Assembly (NCBI GenBank): GCA_017304675.1
Contig: JAFKLS010000018.1
Coordinates: forward strand, 310,001 to 374,000
Reading direction: 5' to 3'
DNA from: Sphingobacteriia bacterium
GTDB taxonomy: Bacteria > Bacteroidota > Bacteroidia > Chitinophagales > Chitinophagaceae
DNA length: 64,000 bases
Part shown: piece after piece, positions 41,401 through 50,178 of the stretch
Layout of the letters: every line of letters begins with the position of its first letter
How positions within the stretch are numbered: the stretch's first letter is position 1
The notes under the pieces: generated by a model
Database searches by the model: none
What the model was told of the DNA's origin: nothing
What the model saw: only the letters and a program-made list of their open reading frames with translations
Program-made: the position numbers and the translations under genes

Positions 41401-44400
41401 TCAATTTCCTTTTTTAGTTACTGCCACTTTCAGCAGTGCTTCATTCACCTCAATCTCAATGCCGGCGGGCATTTCAGATACCCAATGAATGTCATCTGCT
41501 AAAATTTCGCCGCAAATATAGTTTTTAAATGTATTGATTGACGGCCTGATATTATCATTGTCAAGCAATTCTACGAATATACGGTCTGTTAATTCAAATC
41601 CGCTTTCTTTTCTGATATTTTGTACACGATTAATAAATTCCCTGGCATTTCCTTCCATTTGAAGGCTTTCGTTAATGGTAATATCCAGTGCTACGGTTAA
41701 ACTGCCTTTTGAAGCCACGCTCCAGCCCGGAATATCTTCTGCGGCAATTTCAACATCAGATGTTGAAAGCTCAAAGCTTACAGTTGAAAGCTGCAAAACA
41801 AGTTTTCCATTTTGCTCCAATTCAGCTATGTGGTGTTGATTTAAGTTTGAAATAGCCGCCGCAGCTTCTTTCATGTTAGCGCCCAGCTTACTTCCCAATA
41901 CTTTAAAATTGGCTTTTACTTTTTTCTTGATGATGCCTTCCGTTTCAGTAATGTATTCAACTTCCTTCACATTCACTTCAGCCTTGATTAAATCTTCCAC
42001 TTTCTCCAACTGCAATTTCATTTGCGGATTGAGAACAGGTATTAGAATTCTTTGCAAAGGCTGACGAACTTTGATATTTGTTTTCTTACGAAGTGATAAT
42101 ACCAATGAAGAAGCATCTTGCGCCAATTGCATTCTTTCTTCCAAATCTGTATCAATCGCTGCTTCATTTGGTGTTGGATAGAAAACATGATGCACAGATT
42201 CTGCTTTATATTTTCCTGTAACAGCTTCTAAGTTTTTAAATATTGCATCGCTGAAGAATGGAGAAATCGGAGCAATTAATCTTACCACCGTTTCCAAACA
42301 TTCATACAATGTTTGATAAGCAGCTATTTTATCTGCTTCATATTCACCTTTCCAAAATCTTCTTCTGCATAAACGAACATACCAATTGCTTAAATGTTCA
42401 TCAACAAATTCTTCAATCAATCTTCCGGCCAATGTCGGTTCGTAATCATCCATTGCTTCATTACATTTTTTGATCAATGTATTGAGAGAGGATAAAATCC
42501 AGCGATCAATTTCAGGCCTTTCATTCAACGGAATATAATTCTGTTCAAATGCAAAGCCATCAACGTTTGCATACAATGCAAAGAATTGATAGGTATTGTA
42601 TAATGTTCCGAAAAATTTACGTTGTACTTCCTGAATGCCTGCAATATCAAATTTCAAATTATCCCAAGGAGATGCATTAGTGATGAGATACCAACGTGTT
42701 GCATCTGCACCATATTTTTCAATGGTTTCAAACGGATTCACTACATTGCCCAAACGCTTACTCATTTTGTTTCCGTTCTTATCTAACACCAATCCATTCG
42801 ATACAACCGTTTTGTATGCACGGCCATCCACTTTATCTGTCGGAAGATTTGCTTTTTGCAATTCTTCCATCACACTTTCTTTAATAAGTGAACCGATAGC
42901 ATGCAACGTATAAAACCATCCACGTGTTTGATCCACCCCTTCAGCAATAAAATCTGCCGGATAATTTTGTGCGAACAATTCTTTATTCTCGAAAGGAAAA
43001 TGTTGTTGTGCATAAGGCATGGCACCACTATCGAACCAAACATCTACCAAATCGGGAACACGTTTCATTGGTTTACCTTTCGGGCTTACCAAAATAATAT
43101 CATCAACAAATGGTTTGTGTAAGTCTAAAATGCCATCATGTAAATAGTGTTTGTTTACATCTTCGCCCAATACTTCATTTGCCTTTCTTATTCCTTCATT
43201 TAATTCTGCTACACTACCAATACACATTTGTTCTTCACCATCTTCTGTTTTCCAAACCGGAAGCGGCGTTCCCCAATAGCGAGAACGACTCAAATTCCAA
43301 TCCACCATATTCTCCAACCAATTACCAAATCTTCCTTCGCCCGTTGATTTCGGTTTCCAGTTAATGGTTTTATTCAACTCCACCATTCTGTCTTTCAATG
43401 CAGTGGTTTTAATGAACCATGCATCTAACGGATAATACAAAATAGGTTTATCCGTTCTCCAGCAATGCGGATAACTGTGTTCGTATTTTTCAACTTTAAA
43501 AGCCCTGTTTTCTTTTTTCAACTTCACGCAGATGTCTACATTCACATCTGCATAATCTTTTTCGTCTTTATAATTTTTTACATAACGATTGCTGAATTCA
43601 CCCAAACCATCCACAAATTTTCCCTGCTTATCAACCATCGTTAAAATACCAATATCGTATTTCTTTCCAACTTTATAATCGTCTGCACCAAAAGCCGGGG
43701 CCGTATGCACAATACCCGTACCATCTTCCGTTGTAACAAAATCTCCAACCAAAACTTTAAAAGCATTTGGATTATCTGTTTTGTTGGCTTCGTAAGGCAA
43801 TAATTGTTCGTAGCTACAACCTTCTATATCTGAACCTTTGAATTCTGCTAATATTTTCCAGGGAAGATTTTTTGATTGCCCATTATAACTATCAAAATCA
43901 CCATTTTCATCTTCTGCTTTAAAATACTTGCCCAGTAAGGCTTTTGCAAGAATTACATTAACAGGGTTATGCAAATAGGGATTGAAAGTTTTCACCAACA
44001 CATAATCAATATTGCCACCAACAGTTAATCCTAAGTTTGATGGAAGTGTCCACGGAGTGGTCGTCCATGCCAAGAAGAAGATATCTCCTTCAACATTATC
44101 AATTTTCAATTGTCCATTATCAATTGCCTTAAACATCGCAACAGCACTGGTATCTTTCACATCTTTATAAGTGCCGGGCTGATTTAACTCATGAGAAGAT
44201 AAACCTGTTCCCGCAGCAGGAGAATAAGGTTGAATGCTTACACTCTCATACAACAATCCTTTATTGTACAATTGTTTCAAGATCCACCACAAGCTTTCGA
44301 TGTAATTGTTTTCGAATGTGATATATGGATGATTCAAATCAACCCAATAACCCATTTTCTTGGTAATGTTATCCCACTCATTCTTATAACGCAATACTGC

Positions 44401-44772
44401 TTCTCTGCATTTCTTATTGTATTCTTCAACCGTAATTTTCTTACCAATATCTTCTTTCGTAATACCCAATTCTTTTTCAACACCTAATTCAACAGGCAAG
44501 CCATGCGTATCCCAACCGCCTTTTCTTTTCACCTGAAAACCTTGCATGGTTTTATAGCGACAAACCAAATCCTTCAATGTTCTTGAAATAACGTGGTGAA
44601 TACCCGGCATACCATTGGCGCTTGGAGGCCCCTCGTAAAAAACAAAAGGCGTTGCACCTTCTCTCAAAGACACACTCTTTTCAAAGGCATCAGACGTATC
44701 CCAGCTTTCTAAAATTCCTTTTTCAATTGCGGGCAGGTTTAACCCGGAAAATTCGGCATATTTCTTACTCAT
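41401..44772 (-). CDS. ileS: Isoleucyl-tRNA synthetase
   Basis: IleS charges tRNA-Ile and edits misactivated valine. The 1123-residue protein has the class I HIGH-like motif PPSANGMPGIHH (residues 49-60), the DTHGLPVELGVEKELG stretch, an editing domain with VGDFVTTEDGTGIVHTAPAFGADD, and WFDSGAMPYAQ. The KMSKR motif is in LDKNGNKMSKRLGN. It lacks a C-terminal zinc region. Two heptanucleotide arrays lie inside the coding region (41762-41796 and 44095-44129). They encode low-complexity segments of the NGQLKIDN and LVLQLSTVSFELSTSD kind, at places that look like surface insertions. Confidence 0.95.
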   Translation of the reverse strand: MSKKYAEFSGLNLPAIEKGILESWDTSDAFEKSVSLREGATPFVFYEGPPSANGMPGIHHVISRTLKDLVCRYKTMQGFQVKRKGGWDTHGLPVELGVEKELGITKEDIGKKITVEEYNKKCREAVLRYKNEWDNITKKMGYWVDLNHPYITFENNYIESLWWILKQLYNKGLLYESVSIQPYSPAAGTGLSSHELNQPGTYKDVKDTSAVAMFKAIDNGQLKIDNVEGDIFFLAWTTTPWTLPSNLGLTVGGNIDYVLVKTFNPYLHNPVNVILAKALLGKYFKAEDENGDFDSYNGQSKNLPWKILAEFKGSDIEGCSYEQLLPYEANKTDNPNAFKVLVGDFVTTEDGTGIVHTAPAFGADDYKVGKKYDIGILTMVDKQGKFVDGLGEFSNRYVKNYKDEKDYADVNVDICVKLKKENRAFKVEKYEHSYPHCWRTDKPILYYPLDAWFIKTTALKDRMVELNKTINWKPKSTGEGRFGNWLENMVDWNLSRSRYWGTPLPVWKTEDGEEQMCIGSVAELNEGIRKANEVLGEDVNKHYLHDGILDLHKPFVDDIILVSPKGKPMKRVPDLVDVWFDSGAMPYAQQHFPFENKELFAQNYPADFIAEGVDQTRGWFYTLHAIGSLIKESVMEELQKANLPTDKVDGRAYKTVVSNGLVLDKNGNKMSKRLGNVVNPFETIEKYGADATRWYLITNASPWDNLKFDIAGIQEVQRKFFGTLYNTYQFFALYANVDGFAFEQNYIPLNERPEIDRWILSSLNTLIKKCNEAMDDYEPTLAGRLIEEFVDEHLSNWYVRLCRRRFWKGEYEADKIAAYQTLYECLETVVRLIAPISPFFSDAIFKNLEAVTGKYKAESVHHVFYPTPNEAAIDTDLEERMQLAQDASSLVLSLRKKTNIKVRQPLQRILIPVLNPQMKLQLEKVEDLIKAEVNVKEVEYITETEGIIKKKVKANFKVLGSKLGANMKEAAAAISNLNQHHIAELEQNGKLVLQLSTVSFELSTSDVEIAAEDIPGWSVASKGSLTVALDITINESLQMEGNAREFINRVQNIRKESGFELTDRIFVELLDNDNIRPSINTFKNYICGEILADDIHWVSEMPAGIEIEVNEALLKVAVTKKGN
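41762..41796. repeat. Imperfect heptanucleotide array 4 (GTTGAAA/GCTCAAA unit) in ileS
   Basis: Five 7-base units alternate GTTGAAA, GCTCAAA and related words with exact 7-base period. The two GTTGAAA units are identical and 21 bases apart. They encode part of the C-terminal region of IleS. Confidence 0.75.
44095..44129. repeat. Imperfect heptanucleotide array 5 (ATTnTCA unit) in ileS
   Basis: Five 7-base units follow ATTATCA/ATTTTCA/ATTGTCC with exact 7-base period. The encoded IleS segment is MFKAIDNGQLKIDN, in the insertion before the editing domain. Confidence 0.8.
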
Positions 44773-44831
44773 AAAACTCCCGTTCTGTACGCATTTTTAT
44801 AATGTTTGCGAAGGTAAGGATATGAAAACAG

Positions 44832-44865
44832 AAAACCGCTTCTTTTCAGCAAGGAAGCGGCTTTT
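44832..44865 (-). terminator. Terminator of the TonB-receptor operon
   Basis: On the minus strand GCCGCTTC / GAAGCGG encloses about 11 bases and ends in TTTTC-rich sequence. It lies about 20 bases after the stop of the winged-helix gene and before ileS. Confidence 0.75.
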
Positions 44866-44880
44866 AAACAATTTTAAGGG

Positions 44881-45171
44881 TTATTTTCCCACCTGCAAAT
44901 AATCCTGAAGAGCCTTTACATAACTTTCAAAAGCCTCTATGCCTTTTTTAGTAATCTTACAGGTAGTATTGGGGTAATTATCTTTAAATTCTTTAATTAC
45001 TTCTATATATCCTGCCTCCTTTAATTTTTGCACCTGCACGGAAAGATTGCCCGCAGTGGCATTGGTTTTTTCCCGGATGAACGTGAATTCAGCCTCTTTA
45101 ACACCAATCAGCAGGCTAACCACCGCCAACCTTAGTTGAGAATGTAATATGGGATCTAATTCTTTAAACAT
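44881..45171 (-). CDS. Winged-helix transcriptional regulator (HTH_34-like)
   Basis: The 96-residue protein matches the small MarR-like winged-helix family: LHSQLRLAVVSLLIGVKEAEFTFIREKTNATAGNLSVQVQKLKEAGYIEV (recognition helix in NATAGNLSVQVQKL), then the wing CKITKKGIEAFESYV. It has no ligand domain. The ATG at 45171 overlaps the preceding stop by one base (TAATG), which marks translational coupling. It is the last gene of a seven-gene operon starting at the TonB receptor, whose promoter contains a palindrome, so autoregulation is likely. Confidence 0.88.
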   Translation of the reverse strand: MFKELDPILHSQLRLAVVSLLIGVKEAEFTFIREKTNATAGNLSVQVQKLKEAGYIEVIKEFKDNYPNTTCKITKKGIEAFESYVKALQDYLQVGK

Positions 45172-45845
45172 TAGCAAGCCTCTGCTTTTTTATAACGACG
45201 ATAAAGGATAATACCCGGAATTAACCAGCAAACAATACCCGAAATGCCTTGCAGAAGCAAATCGATTTTAAAAGGGGTGTATACAGAAATAAAGAACAAT
45301 AAATATGTGATGAGCGCCCCAACGATCATTGGCTTGAATTTTTTGTTCAACCCGGTGATCATGGTAGGCATGGCATACAGCAACAGGTAAAGCGAAGAAC
45401 CGCTAAGCACATTGGGTTTCAATTGTTCGATAGTGCCGTCTGCTTTTTTCTCGTACCAGGTAACTCCCAGGTTTTTTAAAATATCGGCGGTGGCATACCC
45501 AACAACATTCTGATAAAACGTTAACAGTAACACCGAGATTGCAAAAACAATCCATACACTGGCTAAAGAATCGGCCTCTAATCGCTTTGCATTTCTTTTC
45601 TTGGATTCTTTAATGGAAATAAATATTTGCGGAACAATGGCAATTGCTGTTAAAAGCCATATATCAAACCCGGGATCAATATTAAATTCTTTCAGAAGAA
45701 AGGAAGTAATACCGCAAAAGCCAATAACGCTACCCCATAGTAAAGAACTAATGCCGGTTTCTTTAAAATCCTGCTTGGCTTTCTGGATCATTTCTGTAAT
45801 GATCCGCAGACTTTCCTGTTCTGTTAACACCTTATCCTGTTGCAT
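45171..45845 (-). CDS. Hypothetical multi-TM protein with N-terminal ESL motif
   Basis: I do not recognise this 224-residue protein. It has six hydrophobic segments (about residues 34-50, 62-78, 95-118, 145-160, 170-185, 195-215). Its cytoplasmic N-terminus LTEQESLRIITEMIQKAKQD matches the motif in the next-door 199-residue protein and in the 110-residue 2TM protein. SSLLWGSVIGFCG follows, similar to the SLLWGW stretch in the neighbour. The two appear to be paralogues. It is probably an inner-membrane partner of the winged-helix regulator encoded next. Confidence 0.7.
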   Translation of the reverse strand: MQQDKVLTEQESLRIITEMIQKAKQDFKETGISSLLWGSVIGFCGITSFLLKEFNIDPGFDIWLLTAIAIVPQIFISIKESKKRNAKRLEADSLASVWIVFAISVLLLTFYQNVVGYATADILKNLGVTWYEKKADGTIEQLKPNVLSGSSLYLLLYAMPTMITGLNKKFKPMIVGALITYLLFFISVYTPFKIDLLLQGISGIVCWLIPGIILYRRYKKAEAC

Positions 45846-45854
45846 AGTGATATG

Positions 45855-46454
45855 TTAAGCGTTATATTCTCTTTTAAATTTTGCACGAAGCAAATATCCG
45901 GGTATAATCCAGGCTATTGTCATGGCAACGGCAATAATCAGCAAATAATCAACCGGTTCTACATAAACGGCTACTAAAGCTAATATCCAGCACCCGAATG
46001 CTCCAATTTTTAATGGCGTAAATTTCATGGCAAAGCCACTTAAATAAGTTGGCACACCGTACAACATTAATACAAAAGGATATGCGGTTGCCCAAATATT
46101 TTGTTTTGAAATGATAAAAGAGGCCACAAACATACAAATGCCAAAGGTTGTCCAAACATTGGCAATCATATCGTCAACATAGGTTTTAACCCTTTTCTGT
46201 TTATTCTCTTTTATTAAGTAAATAACCTGATAAATCGTTACCGGCAGAATAATAAACCAAATTGCCTCTATGTGCTTAATGGCAGTTAGTTTAAACTTTA
46301 GAACCGAATACTGTATTAATGCGCAAAACAAAATCGTCCATCCCCAAAGAAGATAAAGAAATCCGTTTTCTACAGCACTTTGTTTTACCTCACGGATCAT
46401 GCTTTCTATCAATGCAATGCTCTCTTCCGGCGAAAACTGTTTTTCCTGTTGCAT
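45855..46454 (-). CDS. Hypothetical multi-TM protein, paralogue of the 45171-45845 product
   Basis: The 199-residue protein is not recognised. It has the N-terminal FSPEESIALIESMIREVKQ motif, then FLYLLWGWTILFCALIQYS and about six hydrophobic segments, ending WIIPGYLLRAKFKREYNA. The order of segments and the closing basic tail match the 224-residue protein downstream, so duplication of one gene is likely. The two are separated by 9 bases on the minus strand. Membrane location seems clear, function unknown. Confidence 0.7.
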   Translation of the reverse strand: MQQEKQFSPEESIALIESMIREVKQSAVENGFLYLLWGWTILFCALIQYSVLKFKLTAIKHIEAIWFIILPVTIYQVIYLIKENKQKRVKTYVDDMIANVWTTFGICMFVASFIISKQNIWATAYPFVLMLYGVPTYLSGFAMKFTPLKIGAFGCWILALVAVYVEPVDYLLIIAVAMTIAWIIPGYLLRAKFKREYNA

Positions 46455-46524
46455 ACTATAAAATATTAAGGCAATAAAGATAACCGGGCTTATAAAAGAG
46501 CCGCTATCTTTCTATATCAGTTAA

Positions 46525-47166
46525 TTATTTATTACAATCTGCAATAATAGCATCTACTGTTTCTTTTCCCCAGTTAGGGTGTAAGGGAGAAGCTGGTTTA
46601 AAACTGCCATACAGCTCCACAGCTTTCTGTGCCATTGGCCTCGCTGTATTGCAACCCCCGCCAAAACTTTCAGGAGTGTACTTTAAACCGATGGCCTGTA
46701 AAGTATAAGGCCTTGGATTGGTAGGATCTGTTTTCTTAGCACTTTCAATAGTACTACTCATTTCACCCATATACTTCATATAACGTGACTGGGGGTCTAC
46801 CATTAGTTTTGCAGACAGGATAATATATTTAACACAGAAGATTTCGCTATTGGCGGGTGATAAAGCTGTTGCCTTATCCAGTAAAACCTGCGCATCATCG
46901 GATACTTTATCAGGGTCGCCTCCCATTTTTTGCTGCGCCATTCTTGCCTTTACCAATGCCGCATAATAATAAGGTAACCATTGTGTTTTTTCTGCATCGG
47001 CAATACGCTCAAATTTGGCTGCTGCTGCTGTATAAGCATTTTCATCTTTTGCTTCTGCAAATTGTTGCAGGGTGGCACCCATAGAACTAACATATTTGTC
47101 TGACTGGGCATTAACCGACAATTGATAGCCCATCATAGCAAACAACAGGAAAAAGATCTTTTTCAT
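46525..47166 (-). CDS. Hypothetical secreted protein with TPR-like helices
   Basis: The 213-residue protein has a signal peptide (MKKIFFLLFAMMGYQLSVNAQ). It then forms regular helices that look like a degenerate tetratricopeptide array: AKDENAYTAAAAKFERIADAEKTQWLPYYYAALVKARMAQQ, DDAQVLLDKATALSPANSEIFCVKYIILSAKL and NPRPYTLQAIGLKYTPESFGGG. The family is not named here. It is likely periplasmic. It lies in the TonB-receptor operon between 2TM proteins and multi-TM proteins, so a role in an envelope complex is plausible. Confidence 0.65.
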   Translation of the reverse strand: MKKIFFLLFAMMGYQLSVNAQSDKYVSSMGATLQQFAEAKDENAYTAAAAKFERIADAEKTQWLPYYYAALVKARMAQQKMGGDPDKVSDDAQVLLDKATALSPANSEIFCVKYIILSAKLMVDPQSRYMKYMGEMSSTIESAKKTDPTNPRPYTLQAIGLKYTPESFGGGCNTARPMAQKAVELYGSFKPASPLHPNWGKETVDAIIADCNK

Positions 47167-47184
47167 AAAGTGAATTTTTAAAGT

Positions 47185-47463
47185 TTAAAGAGATTGGTGT
47201 TTTAATGTTTGATATTCTTTTATAATAGAAAAATATTTGGTGAATACATAAGCTTCCATAAAAAACATGAACAAAAAAATTGCCAGCGAAAAGGCAGGCC
47301 ATTTGGGCCAGAAATAAGCGTTTGTTCCATTACCAAAATACCAGGAGCCAAGGCAAAACAGCATAACAACTATATAAAACAACAAGCTGCGTTTAAACCA
47401 GATTCTTTTCCTGGCAATATGCAGTAAATGCGCATCGCCCAGTAATTCCAGGTACTTGTTCAT
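47185..47463 (-). CDS. 2TM domain-containing protein
   Basis: The 92-residue protein carries a 2TM domain: a basic AHLLHIARKRIWFKRSLLFYIVVMLFCLGSWYFGNGTNAYFWPKWPAFSLAIFLFMFFMEAY stretch, where YFWPKWP between the two TM segments is the family hallmark. A cytoplasmic tail ends the protein. The ATG overlaps the stop of the upstream 2TM gene by 4 bases. The 2TM domain also occurs at the N-terminus of LytS-like kinases in Bacteroidota. Here it is free-standing. Two perfect heptads (TTTAAAG twice at 47177-47190) lie across the 3' end. Confidence 0.82.
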   Translation of the reverse strand: MNKYLELLGDAHLLHIARKRIWFKRSLLFYIVVMLFCLGSWYFGNGTNAYFWPKWPAFSLAIFLFMFFMEAYVFTKYFSIIKEYQTLKHQSL

Positions 47464-47792
47464 AATTGATTGTTTTTATTTTTTAATTTATGAAACTCTT
47501 TCTCTTCCGAATAAATAGAAGCGTTCAGGTAAGCATCAAAGTATTGGCCAACCAGCCCTATTCCCCAGCCAAGCATTGGCCATATGGGCCAGAAATAAGA
47601 GTTTAACCCGGTAGTTACCAGCCAAATAAAAACAAGCAAGCCATTTATTAGTACATAAAGGGTGGCACTGTATTTAAAAGCCACTCTTTTCTTTGCCCTT
47701 CGCCACAATTCGTCATCTTTCACTTTACTCATCATTTCCTCTATCAGTTTCATGCTTTCCTGCGGATTAAACTCGGGTTTGTTTTCTGACAT
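47460..47792 (-). CDS. 2TM domain-containing protein with N-terminal ESM motif
   Basis: The 110-residue protein starts with EFNPQESMKLIEEMMSKVKDDELWRRAKKRVAFKYSATLYVLINGLLVFIWLV and has the 2TM hallmark YFWPIWPMLGWGIG. It is a paralogue of the next 2TM gene, with a 4-base overlap. Its N-terminal QESMKLIEEMMSKVK repeats the motif found in the 224- and 199-residue proteins further along the operon. I choose the ATG at 47792. The frame start at 47825 would overlap the TonB receptor by 23 bases. Confidence 0.82.
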   Translation of the reverse strand: MSENKPEFNPQESMKLIEEMMSKVKDDELWRRAKKRVAFKYSATLYVLINGLLVFIWLVTTGLNSYFWPIWPMLGWGIGLVGQYFDAYLNASIYSEEKEFHKLKNKNNQL

Positions 47793-47802
47793 AAAATTGA
47801 GT

Positions 47803-50037
47803 TTATAGGTTATTGTTAATAGCATCCTGGCTCCTGTCTACACCCCAGCTTAAAAACACGCCCAAGAAAAAGAACTGAGGGGCAGGTGGTGTTACAGCCT
47901 GTTTAATACTTCCATTATGATTATAGTTATAACCATATATTAAATCGTTATGCAATACATTTGTAATACTTGCCACAATTACCATAGAAGTTTTTGCTTT
48001 GGGTTTGCCCAGATTGGGAAGATAGTTTAAACTAAAACTCAGGTTTGCATAAGGCTTGGTTGTTCCTTCTTCTTTTATCTCATACTTGCCCAAGATATTA
48101 TTTTGCTGCATAAAATAATAGGGTCTTCCTGTTGCGTAAGTAAATGTAAAATTGAACCCTGTTTTCCAGTCTGTAACAAATTTTTTGGTTACAATACTGG
48201 CAGTATGTGCCGTAGCAAAATTGGGCTGTATTTGAGCAGGGTAGTTTAAATAATCTCTTTTTGTATCGAGATAAGAATAACTGATCCAATAGTCTAACCC
48301 TTTAAATGTTTTTTTATCTCTCCAGAAAAATTCAATGCCTTTGGCATAACCACTTCCATCGTTATTTACTGAAGGAAAAGTTTTAACCAGTTGGTCGTAC
48401 TGTTTGTAATACGCTTCTACCCGAAAAGTATAATAACGATTCATTTTCTGGTAGTTGATGATATAGTGTGTTGCTTTGGTGTAATCAAGGCGCGTATTAA
48501 CAGACAACTGCATGTTTTCTGGTTTTTGATAAAATATGCCATAAGCAGCACTCATTTGCGCATCTTTCCCTGTTTTGTATGCCAAAGATATTCTTGGTGC
48601 AAGGTTCGCTTTGTTTAAGAGCGATGAATATTCAAAACGGGCACCCAGTTTTGCAGCAAGGCCATTGGTAATGTATACATCAGACTCGCCAAAAAAAGAA
48701 GTAAAATTATCGGCCAGGGTTGTATTGTATAAACTACTCATTTTAAATTTTGTATCAACATTATTGTACCAGTATTCTCCTCCAAAACGTATGGCGCTGA
48801 TGCCGCTCAGCCTTTTTTCAAAAACTGCTTTCAACTGAGACATTACCTGGCCACTGCTCAAATTAAAGTTAAGGCTATCAATATACCAATACCCGGTTTG
48901 TACAGGATTATGATTTCTATCTTGTATCTGCTGATTAATCATATCTCCATTGGTGCTGAATCCTGCACCCAGGTTCATTTTCCATCCTCTTCCCAAATTT
49001 TCTCTCCAGCTTAAATTGTTATACCAGTTATTGTTCTGCAGATCGAATGCATTGTTTAAAGCATTGCTGTCAATATTAGGCCTTCTCAAGCCTAAAGCTG
49101 AATGCGAAAAGGATGTGTAAAATTTAACCATGCCGCCGCTTTTTGTTTTAAACCTGAAATTACCTTCTGCACTATGTATTTCCGGTGCTTTATAATAATC
49201 GGGCAATTGTTTTACTACCAGGTAATATGGATAAACATTGGTATATCCATAGTTAAATCCATAAGAAGATTTTTTGTTTTTGGCAAGTTGCTGGGTACCG
49301 GCTCCCACAAAAACAGAAGAAATTGAAGCATCAACTTCTGAGCGTTCAGGTAGATCAATTGATTCCAGGATTAAAGCGGCAGACAATGCTTCTCCATATA
49401 AAGCAGAGTATCCTCCTGTTGAAAAAACCGTTCCTTTAAAAAGAAAAGGGGAAAACCGGCCTCTTTGTGCAATATCGGGCACACTGGTGTAATAGGGATT
49501 GTTTACCAATGTACCATCTATAAACTGTTTGGCTTCTGCACCGGTGCCACCTCTTACAAAAAGACCTTCCTGTTCACCCACCTGCTGTGCACCGGGCAAT
49601 GTTTTAACTGCATTAGAAATATCACCCACCGCATTGGCAGTGGTAACAATATCCAAAGAACTTAAAACCGTTGCCGCCCTTTTTTTATCACCAGCTTCAA
49701 ATGAACCAGCGGTAACAGTTACAGCTTTCAGTTCATTAATCTCTTCTTTCAAAATAAAATTAACAACTACCGGGTCTTTAGCCAGTGTTACTTTTTGTTC
49801 TACCACCTTGTACCCCATGCCTTTCGCTTCTAAAGAAAAATCGCCTTTCTCGTAAGATTTAAAAGAGAAACTGCCGGTGCTGTCTGAAATAGTGCCATCA
49901 TAAGTTCCTTTTAAAGTAATACTTGCTCCTGCAATAATTCTGCCTTTATGATCTTTTACCGTACCTGCCACCTTTGTTTGTGCAAAAAGGGTAACGGCCA
50001 CCATATTCAATACTATTGTTGTAATTATCTTTTTCAT
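47803..50037 (-). CDS. TonB-dependent receptor with N-terminal carboxypeptidase-like domain
   Basis: The 744-residue outer-membrane receptor has a signal peptide (residues 1-19), a carboxypeptidase-regulatory-like domain (about 23-95, GTVKDHKGRIIAGASITLKGT), a plug domain with LFVRGGTGAEAKQFIDGTLVNNPYYTS, and a beta barrel that ends PAPQFFFLGVFLSWGVDRSQ. No SusD-like partner is present, so uptake of a nutrient by an SusCD pair is less likely. It is the first gene of a seven-gene operon with small membrane proteins and a winged-helix regulator. Its promoter is well formed (50058-50089). Substrate unknown. Confidence 0.93.
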   Translation of the reverse strand: MKKIITTIVLNMVAVTLFAQTKVAGTVKDHKGRIIAGASITLKGTYDGTISDSTGSFSFKSYEKGDFSLEAKGMGYKVVEQKVTLAKDPVVVNFILKEEINELKAVTVTAGSFEAGDKKRAATVLSSLDIVTTANAVGDISNAVKTLPGAQQVGEQEGLFVRGGTGAEAKQFIDGTLVNNPYYTSVPDIAQRGRFSPFLFKGTVFSTGGYSALYGEALSAALILESIDLPERSEVDASISSVFVGAGTQQLAKNKKSSYGFNYGYTNVYPYYLVVKQLPDYYKAPEIHSAEGNFRFKTKSGGMVKFYTSFSHSALGLRRPNIDSNALNNAFDLQNNNWYNNLSWRENLGRGWKMNLGAGFSTNGDMINQQIQDRNHNPVQTGYWYIDSLNFNLSSGQVMSQLKAVFEKRLSGISAIRFGGEYWYNNVDTKFKMSSLYNTTLADNFTSFFGESDVYITNGLAAKLGARFEYSSLLNKANLAPRISLAYKTGKDAQMSAAYGIFYQKPENMQLSVNTRLDYTKATHYIINYQKMNRYYTFRVEAYYKQYDQLVKTFPSVNNDGSGYAKGIEFFWRDKKTFKGLDYWISYSYLDTKRDYLNYPAQIQPNFATAHTASIVTKKFVTDWKTGFNFTFTYATGRPYYFMQQNNILGKYEIKEEGTTKPYANLSFSLNYLPNLGKPKAKTSMVIVASITNVLHNDLIYGYNYNHNGSIKQAVTPPAPQFFFLGVFLSWGVDRSQDAINNNL

Positions 50038-50057
50038 GCTTAATCCGATTCTTTAAA

Positions 50058-50089
50058 CGAAAATAGATTAGTTTATAATATAAACCAAA
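50058..50089 (-). promoter_or_regulatory. TonB-receptor operon promoter with an internal operator palindrome
   Basis: On the minus strand TTTG (50086-50089) is followed after 20 bases by TATTTTCG (50058-50065), a one-mismatch -7. The perfect palindrome GTTTATA-A-TATAAAC (50071-50085) lies exactly in the spacer. A dimeric repressor bound there would block polymerase. Confidence 0.6.
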
Positions 50090-50112
50090 TTATTTTTTAG
50101 AGTTACTGTGCG

Positions 50113-50152
50113 AAAAATAAAAATGCCCCGATTATTTATTAATCGAGGCATT
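50113..50152 (-). terminator. Terminator after atpA
   Basis: The 12-base stem AATGCCCCGATT / AATCGAGGCATT (one C-A mismatch) with a 7-base loop is followed on the minus strand by T-rich sequence. It lies 26 bases after the atpA stop. Confidence 0.8.
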
Positions 50153-50178
50153 AGTTATAAAAATAACTCAACACTTGC

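Noticed and set aside
40961..41488. Long plus-strand frames opposite the Lys/Pro/Ala tail
   Set aside because: They are antisense shadows of the tandem codon repeats and have no recognisable family pattern.
47177..47190. Two TTTAAAG heptads at the end of a 2TM gene
   Set aside because: Only two units, not enough to call a seventh array.
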